NCBI GenBank assembly: GCA_011525785.1
Contig: WYBT01000024.1
Location: 186,001 to 250,000 of the forward strand
DNA length: 64,000 bases
Direction of reading: 5' to 3'
From: Planctomycetaceae bacterium
GTDB taxonomy: Bacteria; Planctomycetota; UBA1135; GCA-002686595
In this document: piece by piece, positions 45,284 through 53,299 of the stretch
Numbering within the stretch: the stretch's first letter is position 1
How the letters are laid out: the number at the start of each line of letters is the position of its first letter
Position numbers and translations under genes: made by a program
The notes under the pieces: model-generated
Told to the model about the DNA's origin: nothing
Seen by the model: the letters and a program-made list of their open reading frames with translations, nothing else
Database searches by the model: none

Positions 45284-46486
45284 GTGAATTCTGTTGACGT
45301 TGACCCAGGCCTGTCGAAGCGACTCGAAGTGTATCGCGAGATCGAGGCGTATCGAGAGAGGCCATTGATCGTCTACGCAACGAGCACGCGGGCTGGCGTG
45401 CGAGCCATGCTGGACGGCGACGCCGTCGCGCAGTTCGTCGAGCAGATCCGCGTGATTGGGAATGGGGACGCGATCGACGTCCTGGTCCACAGCTACGGAG
45501 GCGACTCCCTGGCCGCGTGGCGGATCATGTCGACGCTGCGAGAGTCCTACGAGAAAGTCAGCGTCCTCGTCCCATTCTCAGCCTTCAGCGCGGCGACGCT
45601 GCTGGCGCTTGGTGCGGACGAGATCGTGATGCACCCATTCGCTGCTCTCGGGCCGATCGACCCGCAGATTCAGGCGCGAACGCCCAAGGGCGACATCCAG
45701 TTCGCCTACGAGGACGTTGGTGCGTTCTTGAAATTCGTCAAGGAGCACGTCGGGTTGACTGAGCAGGCGTTCCTGACGCCGGTCATGGACAAGCTCTTCT
45801 CGATGGCAGAGCCGCTCACGATCGGAGCCGCGCAGCGCGCGAGCGACCTCTCCTCCGAGATCGGAGAGCGCATGCTGCGCATGCACATGAAGAAGGAGAA
45901 GGACCACGGCCGAGCCAAGGAGATCGCCCGCAATCTGAATCGAAGTTTCTTGAACCACGGCGACGCAGTTTCGCGGAAGCGCGCGAAGGATGCGGTGGGG
46001 CTTCACATCGCCGACTCCGATCCGAAACTTGAGGACCTAATCTGGCGCGCCTACGCGGGACTCGAATCGTTCATGGAGCTGAACACTCCGTTCAACCACC
46101 TCGCGGTGTTCCTCGGCGACCCGGCCGCAGCGGCGACGCTGTCACCGATGCCCAGCATCCAACTGCCAGCGAACACTCCTCCACAGGTCCAGAACCAGGT
46201 CTGGGCCGCGGTAGTCCAACAGGCGCTCCAGCAGCTCGGCCCGCCGGCGGAAGTGTCCTACGACATCGTCATCGCCTTGGTCGAGAGCACGCGTCGGTCA
46301 GCCTCGAAGGTTCTGAAGGGAAAGGTGACTGCCATCCGCCAGGGGCTCGAAGTCAAGGTCGCTCCCTGGGAAGTCTGCCACGGCTGGAGCGTCTCACTCG
46401 CTCTTCCACAGCCCGCCGCCCCTACTCCGGACGCCACCGGAACAAAAGCCGAACCCGCTCAAGGCCGGCGAACTCGGCGTCGATGA
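45284..46486 (+). CDS. SDH/ClpP-class serine protease-like protein
   Basis: A 400-residue protein starting at GTG with an excellent AGGAGG seven bases upstream. Residues ~30-130 have the crotonase/ClpP-type core of SDH (serine dehydrogenase proteinase) and SppA relatives: DVLVHSYGGDSLAAWRIM, then VLVPFSAFSAATLLALGADE and FAALGPIDPQI. The Ser102 region (FSAATLLALG) is where SppA/SDH members carry AMSAGTL, so Ser102 is the candidate nucleophile. Residues ~130-400 are a helical extension with basic patches and no membrane helix. This family is often found beside mobile and defence genes. Its substrate is unknown. Composition looks less GC-rich than the core genes. Confidence 0.65.
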   Translation: MNSVDVDPGLSKRLEVYREIEAYRERPLIVYATSTRAGVRAMLDGDAVAQFVEQIRVIGNGDAIDVLVHSYGGDSLAAWRIMSTLRESYEKVSVLVPFSAFSAATLLALGADEIVMHPFAALGPIDPQIQARTPKGDIQFAYEDVGAFLKFVKEHVGLTEQAFLTPVMDKLFSMAEPLTIGAAQRASDLSSEIGERMLRMHMKKEKDHGRAKEIARNLNRSFLNHGDAVSRKRAKDAVGLHIADSDPKLEDLIWRAYAGLESFMELNTPFNHLAVFLGDPAAAATLSPMPSIQLPANTPPQVQNQVWAAVVQQALQQLGPPAEVSYDIVIALVESTRRSASKVLKGKVTAIRQGLEVKVAPWEVCHGWSVSLALPQPAAPTPDATGTKAEPAQGRRTRRR

Positions 46487-46567
46487 AGTAGAATCCGCAG
46501 GGCCGGTGAACGGCCCCGTGTTGGGACCAAAGAAGACTTCACGCCGCAACTCGCCGAGTACCTGAAC

Positions 46568-46846
46568 ATGACCCTGTTCCAGAACAGCCTCCGATACTCG
46601 CCCTACCTGCTCCAGCCGGAGAGCGAGGCGCGGTCGTGGGTGTTCTCAGCGGCAGAGATCAGAACCTACGGCTTCCCTGCGCAGGACTTCGACTTTCTCG
46701 ACCCACGGCCGGACGCGGCCTTGGGCGGGTTCGAGCCCACGAGCGACTCCGAGCCGTCCCTCGAAGCGCTCATGCAAGGAATCGGAGCGGAAAAGCTCCT
46801 ACCGCTCGCTGCGGAGTCGTCAGGCCGTCAGCCTGCGCGCGCCTAG
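46568..46846 (+). CDS. Short protein of unknown function, in frame with the SDH-type gene
   Basis: A 92-residue acidic protein (MTLFQNSLRYSPYLLQPESE..., with a PxxDFDFLDPRPDAAL segment). No family is recognised. It lies in the same reading frame as the preceding gene, whose TGA is 81 bases upstream, and the frame between is open with plausible residues (TKEDFTPQLAEYLN before the ATG). It could be a separate small gene, a remnant of a longer protein interrupted by the TGA, or a readthrough product. Low confidence. Confidence 0.4.
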   Translation: MTLFQNSLRYSPYLLQPESEARSWVFSAAEIRTYGFPAQDFDFLDPRPDAALGGFEPTSDSEPSLEALMQGIGAEKLLPLAAESSGRQPARA

Positions 46847-46918
46847 CTGATTGCGTCGTTAGCTCACACGTCGACGGGGAGCTTCGCGAATCTCGGACCG
46901 CCCCCGAGCCCCAGACCC

Positions 46919-47327
46919 CTAGTCGCTCGCCACGCGGATGAGCGATACACCCGGGAGGTCCGAAGGGATATCGAATCCGTCTTCGCCAACACGCAGGCGT
47001 TGCCGTCGCCGAGCATCGCGCGGAAGTAGCCCAGCTCGAAGATCGCGTGCTGCCAAGCACGAAGGCGCAGCGCGTTCAGCCTCTCATCGGCACCCTGATT
47101 CTTCGCGAGAGCGGCTTCGATCGAGCAGCGTCGTCCGCGGTGAGGAGCACACAGGCGAACCTGGCCCCTCCCGCGCGATCGTCGAACCCCTTGGTGCGCG
47201 TGCACTCCTGCTTCGGCTGTTCGTTCAGGATGGCAACGTCCAACTTCCGCTTGTCGATGAAGGGCGCGACGTCGCTCTGGAGGGAAGTGCGTTTCACTAG
47301 CTGAGGTCGGAAACGCCCCGCTTTCAC
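46919..47327 (-). pseudogene. Decayed TIR-like (Cap12/PF10137-type) effector gene
   Basis: Three consecutive minus-strand frames together spell a TIR-like nucleotide-binding protein of the type found intact at 51887. Frame 1 (from 47327) gives VAPFIDKRKLDVAILNEQ and FACVLLTADDAA. After a frameshift near 47130, frame 2 gives RLRAWQHAIFELGYFRAMLG and NACVLAKTD. After a second frameshift near 46965, frame 3 gives GFDIPSDLPGVSLIRVASD and a stop at 46919. The order and motifs (LLTxDD, xxxNVIFELGYFxGxLG, PSDxxGV) match the family. The N-terminal VFIVHG part is missing. The gene is therefore inactive. Confidence 0.7.
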
Positions 47328-47472
47328 CGCGACTACCTCGGCAGCGGGGCCGAGAACCGATCGCTGAGCGGCGGATACGCTTCGAACGTTCGTCGCTGAA
47401 GCAAGATCGGCCGCGGCGTGTGCCGGCCGTCCCAGGAATGCCGCAGAACCTCATCACGCTCGCCGAACTCTG

Positions 47473-48252
47473 ATGTCAGAGCGCAAAGTCGCCCCGTGCC
47501 GCTTGTGCGGCGAAACCAAGCCGCTGGTCAAGGCGCACATCTTCCCCCAGGCGCTCGCCAAGGACGTCGGAACGCGGGAGGATCCGGGTCGTGCCTACGC
47601 ACTCAACGGCGCGCACCCGCGGCGTCTCCCGACCGGCTGGTATGACCCGGAGATCTTGTGCGAGCGCTGCGACGGACGGGTGCTCGGTCCGCTCGACAAC
47701 TACGGCGTGGAGTTCTTGAGAGCGGTTGACCAGTACCACGTTCACCCGCCTGCGCCGAACGGTGCGCGCTTGGCATCCAGACCCGGGGCGGACCCAATAC
47801 GGCTGAAGTCCTTTCTCCTCTCGGTTTTGTGGCGCGCGGCAATCTCCGGCCTGCCTGACTTTGAAGGTGTCTCGCTGGGTCCATTCGAGCCCGAATTGCG
47901 GCAGCGCATCATTGACGGATCCACTCACTCCGTCGACGACTTCGCCACGATGGTGACGTGGTGCGATGACGACCCGGGCGAACTGATCTCACTCCCACAC
48001 CGCATCCGCTTCCGTGGTGGAGTTCGCGCCTACATCCTGCACGTGGGACGCCACAGCGCGGTGATCAAGGTGGACTCGCGACGTGCACCGGAGTTCATCC
48101 GCCCACTGCTTCTCGACTCCGACCGCGCCGTGACGGTGCTCGTCGACAGCGTGATCGAGGGTCCGATAGGCAGGCAGGTACGGCGGCTGATCGAGATTGA
48201 AGACCGCGCCGCATGGAGCACCGGCTCGCGCGCGCCACGCCGCCGTCGGTGA
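47473..48252 (+). CDS. Zinc-cysteine protein, HNH-nuclease-like N-terminus
   Basis: A 259-residue protein. Residues 8-66 hold a CxxC...H...CxxC arrangement (APCRLCGETKPLVKAHIFPQ, later ILCERCDGRVLG) that resembles the zinc-bound core of HNH/treble-clef endonucleases, but a complete HNH catalytic motif is not clear. The remainder is mixed alpha/beta with no known domain. It overlaps or abuts the MmeI-type enzyme start (40 bases if the first ATG of that gene is used), so it probably belongs to the same restriction-linked unit. Its role is inferred from position. Confidence 0.6.
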   Translation: MSERKVAPCRLCGETKPLVKAHIFPQALAKDVGTREDPGRAYALNGAHPRRLPTGWYDPEILCERCDGRVLGPLDNYGVEFLRAVDQYHVHPPAPNGARLASRPGADPIRLKSFLLSVLWRAAISGLPDFEGVSLGPFEPELRQRIIDGSTHSVDDFATMVTWCDDDPGELISLPHRIRFRGGVRAYILHVGRHSAVIKVDSRRAPEFIRPLLLDSDRAVTVLVDSVIEGPIGRQVRRLIEIEDRAAWSTGSRAPRRRR

Positions 48253-48296
48253 CCGCGTGGGTTCGCCACCGCGCTCCCCCTCCGTATCCTCCCACC

Positions 48297-51200
48297 GTGC
48301 CCGCACCTTCCGTCGCCGCCTTCCTGACTCGCTGGAAGAACCCTTCCGGCACCGAGCGCTCGAACTACCAACTCTTCGTCGCGGACCTATGCGCCATCCT
48401 GGAGGTGCCAGTCCCCGACCCGTCGAGCGACGATACGCGCGACAACACCTACGTGTTCGAGCGCCGGGTCACGTTCGCACACGGAGACGGCAGCTCCAGC
48501 TCGGGATTCATCGACTGCTACCGCCGCGGCTCGTTCGTACTGGAGGCGAAGAAAGTCCGCCAAGGGCCGCAGACCAAGGGATTCGACGACGCGCTGCTGC
48601 GCGCGCGAACCCAGGCCGAGAACTACGCGCGCGCCCTGCCTGCTGCTGAGGGCAGACCGCCGTTCCTGGTGGTCGTCGACGTCGGCAACGTGATCGAGCT
48701 GTACTCCGAGTTCTCGCGCTCGGGCGGAACGTACACGCCGTTCCCCGACCCGCGCTCGCACCGCATCAAGCTCGCGGATCTCGCGGACCCCGCCGCGCGG
48801 GAGCGACTGCGGCGCGTGTGGCTCGCGCCGATGGATCTCGACCCGACCCGCGCCTCGGCGGCGGTGACGCGCGAGGTCGCTGGGCACCTCGCCGCGGTCG
48901 CGAGATCTCTCGAGGCGGCTGGCCACGCGCCGGAGCACGTCGCGGCGTTCCTGACTCGATGCCTCTTCAGCATGTTCGCGGAGGACGTGGGCCTGCTCCC
49001 CAAGGGCGCGTTCCTTGAACTTCTGGAGCAGCACCGCGACAAGCCGGACACGCTGCGCAACATGCTTCGGATCCTGTGGACCGACATGGACAAGGGCGGC
49101 TTCAGCGCGGCCCTCGCGTCCAAGGTGCTGCGCTTCAACGGCAAGCTCTTCAAGAACGCCGAAGGCGACGCCTACGCGCTGCCGCTTAGCCGCGACCAGA
49201 TCGACAGCCTGCTCCGCGCCGCGAAGGCCAACTGGCGCGAGGTCGAGCCGGCGATCTTCGGCACCTTGCTGGAGCGCGCGCTGGATCCGCACGAGCGTCA
49301 CACGCTCGGCGCCCACTACACCCCGCGCGCGTACGTCGAGCGCCTGGTGATGCCGACCGTGGTGGAGCCGCTGCGTGAGGAGTGGCGCAACGCACAGGCC
49401 GCCGCCGTCCTGCTCGCGCGCGAAGCCGAGGAATTCCAAGGCAAGCCTCGCGACGCGAAGTTGAAGGAGGCACGCGCGGAGATCGAACGCTTCCACCATC
49501 GACTGTGCACCGTGCGCGTGCTCGATCCCGCGTGCGGCAGCGGCAACTTCCTGTACGTGACGCTCGAACACCTCAAGCGCCTGGAGGGCGAGGTGCTCAA
49601 CCAGCTCGAAGCGCTGGGCGCGCCGGGGCAGGGTCTGCAGAGCAAGCTCGGCTACGAGGGCGAGACGGTGACGCTGCAGCAACTGCGCGGCATCGAGGTG
49701 AACGAGCGCGCCGCCGCGCTGGCAGAGTTGGTGCTGTGGATCGGCTACCTCCAGTGGCAGATCCGCACGCGCGGCAACGACGCGGTGTCCGAGCCCGTGA
49801 TCCACGACTACGGCAACATCGAGTGCCGCGACGCGGTGCTCGCCTACGACCGCGAGGAGCCGGACGTCGACCTGGCGACAGGAAAGGTGCGGACGCGCTG
49901 GGACGGGCGGACCTTCAAGAAGCACCCGGTCACCGGCGAGGACGTGCCCGACGCGACCGCGCAGGTCGTGCAGATGCGCTACATCAACCCGCGCAAGGCC
50001 CAGTGGCCGCGCGCGAACTTCGTCGTCGGGAATCCGCCGTTCATCGGGAACAAGCGGATGCGAGACGCGCTGCCGTTCGGATACGTCGACACGCTGCGCG
50101 ACGCGTGGCCGGACGTGCCGGAGAGCGCCGACTTCGTCATGTACTGGTGGCACCACGCGGCGACGCTGGTGCTCGCGGGGGAGGTCGAGCAGTTCGGTCT
50201 CATCACGACCAACAGCCTTCGCCAGTCGTTCAACAGGCAGGTGTTGGAGCAGCAATTCAACGCGACGCCCGCGTTGTCCCTGCGGTTCGCAATCCCCGAC
50301 CATCCATGGGTCGACAACGTCGACGGCGCGGCCGTTCGCATCTCCATGACCGTCGCGTCGCGAGGGGCGGGAGTCGGACGTCTGCTGTCCGTGACCGACG
50401 AAACCGCCGGCGCGGAAGGCGACGTCGAGGTGGCGTTCTCCGAAACGCTCGGAGCGATCCAGGCTGACCTGAACGTGGGAGCGCGCGTCGGAGGCGCCAC
50501 CGCGCTCGTCGCGAACTCCGGGATCTGCTTCCAGGGCATGAACCTGGTCGGCAAGGGGTTCCGGCTCACCGCGGAGGACGTTCGATCGCTAAGGTACGAC
50601 CCGGCGAAGCTCCCCGAGGTGATCCAACCGCACTGCAATGCGCGCGATCTGGTCCAGGGCGGCGACGAGTGTTTCGTGATCGATCTCTTCGGCTTCACCG
50701 AGAGTCAGGCGCTTGCGAAACACCCGGCGCTCTATCAGTGGCTGTTCGACCGCGTGAAGCCGGAGCGGGATCACAACGCGCGCGCATCCAGGCGGAAGAA
50801 CTGGTGGATCTTCGGCGAACCGGTGGGAAAGCTCCGGCATGCCTGGTTGGGCCTGGACCGCATCATCCTGACGCCCGAGACCTCCAAGCACCGGATCTTC
50901 GTCTTCCGAGAGCTTCCGTTTTGCCCGGATCACAAGCTGTACGCGATCTGCAGCACGGATGCATTTCTGCTCGGTGCGCTCTCGTCCACCGTGCATGCAG
51001 CTTGGGCTTTTAGGTCCGGCGGTCGTCTCGGCGTCGGCAACGATCCGACGTGGACGAACACGACGACCTTTCAGCCGTTTGCGTTCCCCGACGAGGACAC
51101 CGGCCTGTCGCCGAGACTGCGCGCCAAGATCCGCGCGCTCGCCGAACAACTCGACAAGCACCGCAAGACCCAGCAAGCCAAGCACGCCGACCTCACGTTG

Positions 51201-51854
51201 ACAGGCATGTACAACGTGCTCGAGAAGCTCCGCGCGGGCGAGACGCTCAGCACTAAAGAGAAGCGCATCCATGAGCACGGACTCGTGAGCGTGCTCCGCG
51301 CGATCCACGACGAGCTGGACGAGGCGGTCCTCGCCGCTTATGGCTGGGGCGATCTCGGCCCCGTCCCCTGGTCGGATGAGTCGGCGCGCTCCGCGTGGAC
51401 GGAGAACGTGCTCGAACGACTCGTTGCGCTGAACGCGAAACGCGCAGCGGAAGAAGCCGCGTTCGAGCGCGGCGAGCCGGGCGGCAAGATCCGCTGGCTG
51501 CGACCGGAGTTCCAGGACCCGGCCCAGCGCGGCGCCGCGGCCGCGAAGAGTCGCCAGACCGAACTGGTCCTCGACGACGAGCCGATCTCCACCAAGCCTA
51601 CGAGGCGCAAGGGCGCCGCGACCGCGTCCAAGCCCAAGGCCGCCGAGAAGCTCAACTGGCCCTCCACCTTGCCCGAGCAGATGCGTGCAGTGGCCGACGC
51701 TCTCGCCGCGTCAGGCGCCGCGCTCGACGAGTCCACGCTGGCCTCCCACTTCACGGGCCGCGGCACGTGGAAGACCCGGCTGCCTCAGATCCTCGCGACG
51801 CTCGAAGCGCTCGGCCGAGCGCGCCGCGTCAACGGGTCTTGGGTCGCGGCATGA
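48297..51854 (+). CDS. MmeI-type (type IIL/IIG) restriction endonuclease and DNA methyltransferase
   Basis: An 1185-residue single-chain restriction-modification enzyme (start at GTG 48297; an ATG at 48213 adds a Pro/Arg-rich 28-residue lead). The N-terminal nuclease has the PD-(D/E)xK-like motif Asp73 ... Glu83-Ala-Lys85 (GFIDCYRRGSFVLEAKK). A helical connector follows (HYTPRAYVERLVMPTV). The N6-adenine methyltransferase has motif I DPACGSGNFLYV (Asp410) and motif IV NPPFIGNK (Asn579). The target-recognition part (residues ~700-930) and a C-terminal helical domain complete the MmeI layout. It methylates one strand and cuts at a distance. Both catalytic motifs look intact. It precedes the TIR-like gene. 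Confidence 0.88.
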   Translation: MPAPSVAAFLTRWKNPSGTERSNYQLFVADLCAILEVPVPDPSSDDTRDNTYVFERRVTFAHGDGSSSSGFIDCYRRGSFVLEAKKVRQGPQTKGFDDALLRARTQAENYARALPAAEGRPPFLVVVDVGNVIELYSEFSRSGGTYTPFPDPRSHRIKLADLADPAARERLRRVWLAPMDLDPTRASAAVTREVAGHLAAVARSLEAAGHAPEHVAAFLTRCLFSMFAEDVGLLPKGAFLELLEQHRDKPDTLRNMLRILWTDMDKGGFSAALASKVLRFNGKLFKNAEGDAYALPLSRDQIDSLLRAAKANWREVEPAIFGTLLERALDPHERHTLGAHYTPRAYVERLVMPTVVEPLREEWRNAQAAAVLLAREAEEFQGKPRDAKLKEARAEIERFHHRLCTVRVLDPACGSGNFLYVTLEHLKRLEGEVLNQLEALGAPGQGLQSKLGYEGETVTLQQLRGIEVNERAAALAELVLWIGYLQWQIRTRGNDAVSEPVIHDYGNIECRDAVLAYDREEPDVDLATGKVRTRWDGRTFKKHPVTGEDVPDATAQVVQMRYINPRKAQWPRANFVVGNPPFIGNKRMRDALPFGYVDTLRDAWPDVPESADFVMYWWHHAATLVLAGEVEQFGLITTNSLRQSFNRQVLEQQFNATPALSLRFAIPDHPWVDNVDGAAVRISMTVASRGAGVGRLLSVTDETAGAEGDVEVAFSETLGAIQADLNVGARVGGATALVANSGICFQGMNLVGKGFRLTAEDVRSLRYDPAKLPEVIQPHCNARDLVQGGDECFVIDLFGFTESQALAKHPALYQWLFDRVKPERDHNARASRRKNWWIFGEPVGKLRHAWLGLDRIILTPETSKHRIFVFRELPFCPDHKLYAICSTDAFLLGALSSTVHAAWAFRSGGRLGVGNDPTWTNTTTFQPFAFPDEDTGLSPRLRAKIRALAEQLDKHRKTQQAKHADLTLTGMYNVLEKLRAGETLSTKEKRIHEHGLVSVLRAIHDELDEAVLAAYGWGDLGPVPWSDESARSAWTENVLERLVALNAKRAAEEAAFERGEPGGKIRWLRPEFQDPAQRGAAAAKSRQTELVLDDEPISTKPTRRKGAATASKPKAAEKLNWPSTLPEQMRAVADALAASGAALDESTLASHFTGRGTWKTRLPQILATLEALGRARRVNGSWVAA

Positions 51855-51886
51855 AGGCGTGAGTACCTAGTCGCAGGATTTCGCGA

Positions 51887-52411
51887 ATGAACACCAACGC
51901 AGCCAACGCGCCTTCCCAGCCAATCGACCACCCGAGACGGCCCAGCGTATTCATCGTGCACGGGCACCACACGCGTGCTCTCAATGAAGCCGAATCGCTG
52001 GTCCGCGGTATGGGGGCGGACCCGATCGTGCTCCGCGACCAACCGATCCACGGGCAGACGATCATCGAGAGCTTCGAGACGCACGCTTCCCGTGCTGCTT
52101 ACGCGATTGTGTTGCTGACCGGCGACGACTCGGGGCGGCGCGGTCCATGGCAGGTAGGCCAGAAGGTAGTGAAGTTGCACGAGCCGCTACTTCCACGCGC
52201 GCGCCAGAACGTCGTGTTCGAGTTCGGCTACTTCGTCGGCAAGCTCGGCCGCTCGCGCGTCTGCGTCCTGAAGCAGCCGAAAGTGGAGATCCCGTCGGAC
52301 ATCAGCGGAGTTCGCTACGTGGAGTACGCGCCTGGCTGGGAAGACTTGGTAACGCGAGAGCTTCGCGTCGCCTTCGGGACGGCTACAACCGCAGGTTCGG
52401 ATGGGTGGTAA
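51887..52411 (+). CDS. TIR-like nucleotide-binding effector (Cap12/PF10137-type)
   Basis: A 174-residue protein made almost wholly of one domain. Motifs in order: VFIVHGHHTR (21-30), a conserved GxxPIxLRDQPIHGQTIIESF region (about 43-63), YAIVLLTGDDSG (72-83), RARQNVVFEFGYFVGKLGR (104-122) and VEIPSDISGVRYVEYAPGW (133-151). This is the TIR-fold family seen in Pycsar and CBASS effectors that cleave NAD+ on activation; Glu112 is a candidate catalytic residue (inference). There is no cyclase or sensor domain gene next to it, so its trigger is unknown. It overlaps a frameshifted gene by 11 bases and follows the MmeI-type gene after 32 bases. Confidence 0.75.
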   Translation: MNTNAANAPSQPIDHPRRPSVFIVHGHHTRALNEAESLVRGMGADPIVLRDQPIHGQTIIESFETHASRAAYAIVLLTGDDSGRRGPWQVGQKVVKLHEPLLPRARQNVVFEFGYFVGKLGRSRVCVLKQPKVEIPSDISGVRYVEYAPGWEDLVTRELRVAFGTATTAGSDGW

Positions 52412-52762
52412 CGAGCTTCCGGCCCTCGTCGCCGCCTGCCGCGCGGTCGTCACCAGCTCCGGCCCCATCGAGGTCGCAGACGAGTACAGCTACGCAGCCT
52501 GCCGCTGTGCGTGATCGACTCGGTGTTCTCGATCGGCGTGCGATACGAGGGCGTGCGCAACGTGATCGACCGCTACTGCCGGCGGTTCGAGCTGCCGAAG
52601 CAAGCGCCGAAGGGAACGGTGCCGCCTCGCGAACAGCAGGAATCGATCACTGGATTCCTGGTCCGCGTGCTCCCGATGGAAGCCGACAGGCTCGCGACCG
52701 AGGTGTTGCTCGTTTCGCTCCCGACTGTCGTAGCCCAGCCCACAGCCTGTACCGCCCGGTGA
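52401..52762 (+). pseudogene. Frameshifted, truncated paralogue of the gene at 63455
   Basis: ATG 52401 opens into ELPALVAACRAVVTSSGPIE and DEYSYA, after which a one-base deletion near 52494 (TACGC-AGCC versus TACGCGAGCC in the intact copy) leads to a stop. The other frame then continues CVIDSVFSIGVRYEGVRNVI, DRYCRRFELPKQAPKGTV and ESITGFLVRV. At about 52707 similarity to the intact copy ends abruptly and unrelated sequence follows to the stop at 52762. The family is unnamed here. It overlaps the end of the TIR-like gene. Confidence 0.8.
52422..52707 (+). repeat. Direct repeat copy A (partner at 63509)
   Basis: 286 bases alignable with 63509-63795; by hand count 25 mismatches and one single-base gap, about 91% identity. 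Many changes fall at third codon positions. The heavy-metal operon lies between the copies. Confidence 0.9.
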
Positions 52763-52811
52763 TTCAAGTGCTTGCCCCCGGTCTGCCGAAGTCCGTACGA
52801 TCCCCTTCGTC

Positions 52812-53252
52812 GTGACGTTGTCCCTGTCCCACCGCCTCACCGCTTGGCTCTGCCTGGCGCTCGTGCTCCTGACTGGGTTGACCCCGGTGCAGGGGTTCGT
52901 CGTGTGCATCGAGGAGGACGGGTGCGTAAGCATCGAGATCAAAGCGGCGGACGCGAGTTGCGGTGGTTGCGAAGGGCACGAGGGAGGCGAGTCCCCTGTT
53001 CAGGCCGCAGCTACACGGAGCGAGGGGACGGCTTGCCCCTGCATCGACCTCGCGGTGCCGGGATCACCCGAGCAGCAACTTGTACAGTCACGCTCCATCG
53101 AGGTCCTTGTCGGCCCGTGGATCGCTCCGCCGCCTGAGATTCGGGTTCAGCACGCGACGCCAATGGTCACCGCTGGGCGCGGGCCGCCTCCGTGCATCCC
53201 ACGGGTTGCCGATTCCTGGGGGCACATCCGCACCGTAGTTCTCCTCGTCTAG
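52812..53252 (+). CDS. Small Cys/His-containing exported protein ahead of the metal-efflux operon
   Basis: A 146-residue protein starting at GTG. A signal peptide (LTAWLCLALVLLTGLTPVQG) is followed by VVCIEEDGCVSIEIKAAD, a metal-ligand-like cluster ASCGGCEGHEGGES, and later ACPCIDLAV and IPRVADSWGH. Small proteins of this form commonly precede czc/cus operons as periplasmic metal-binding or regulatory factors (CzcI-like); similarity to them is only in layout. It stands 47 bases before the czcC-type gene. Confidence 0.6.
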   Translation: MTLSLSHRLTAWLCLALVLLTGLTPVQGFVVCIEEDGCVSIEIKAADASCGGCEGHEGGESPVQAAATRSEGTACPCIDLAVPGSPEQQLVQSRSIEVLVGPWIAPPPEIRVQHATPMVTAGRGPPPCIPRVADSWGHIRTVVLLV

Positions 53253-53299
53253 AGGCGCGCACTCTTCCTGGCTGAGCGTGGCATCGCCACGCGAAGCGG

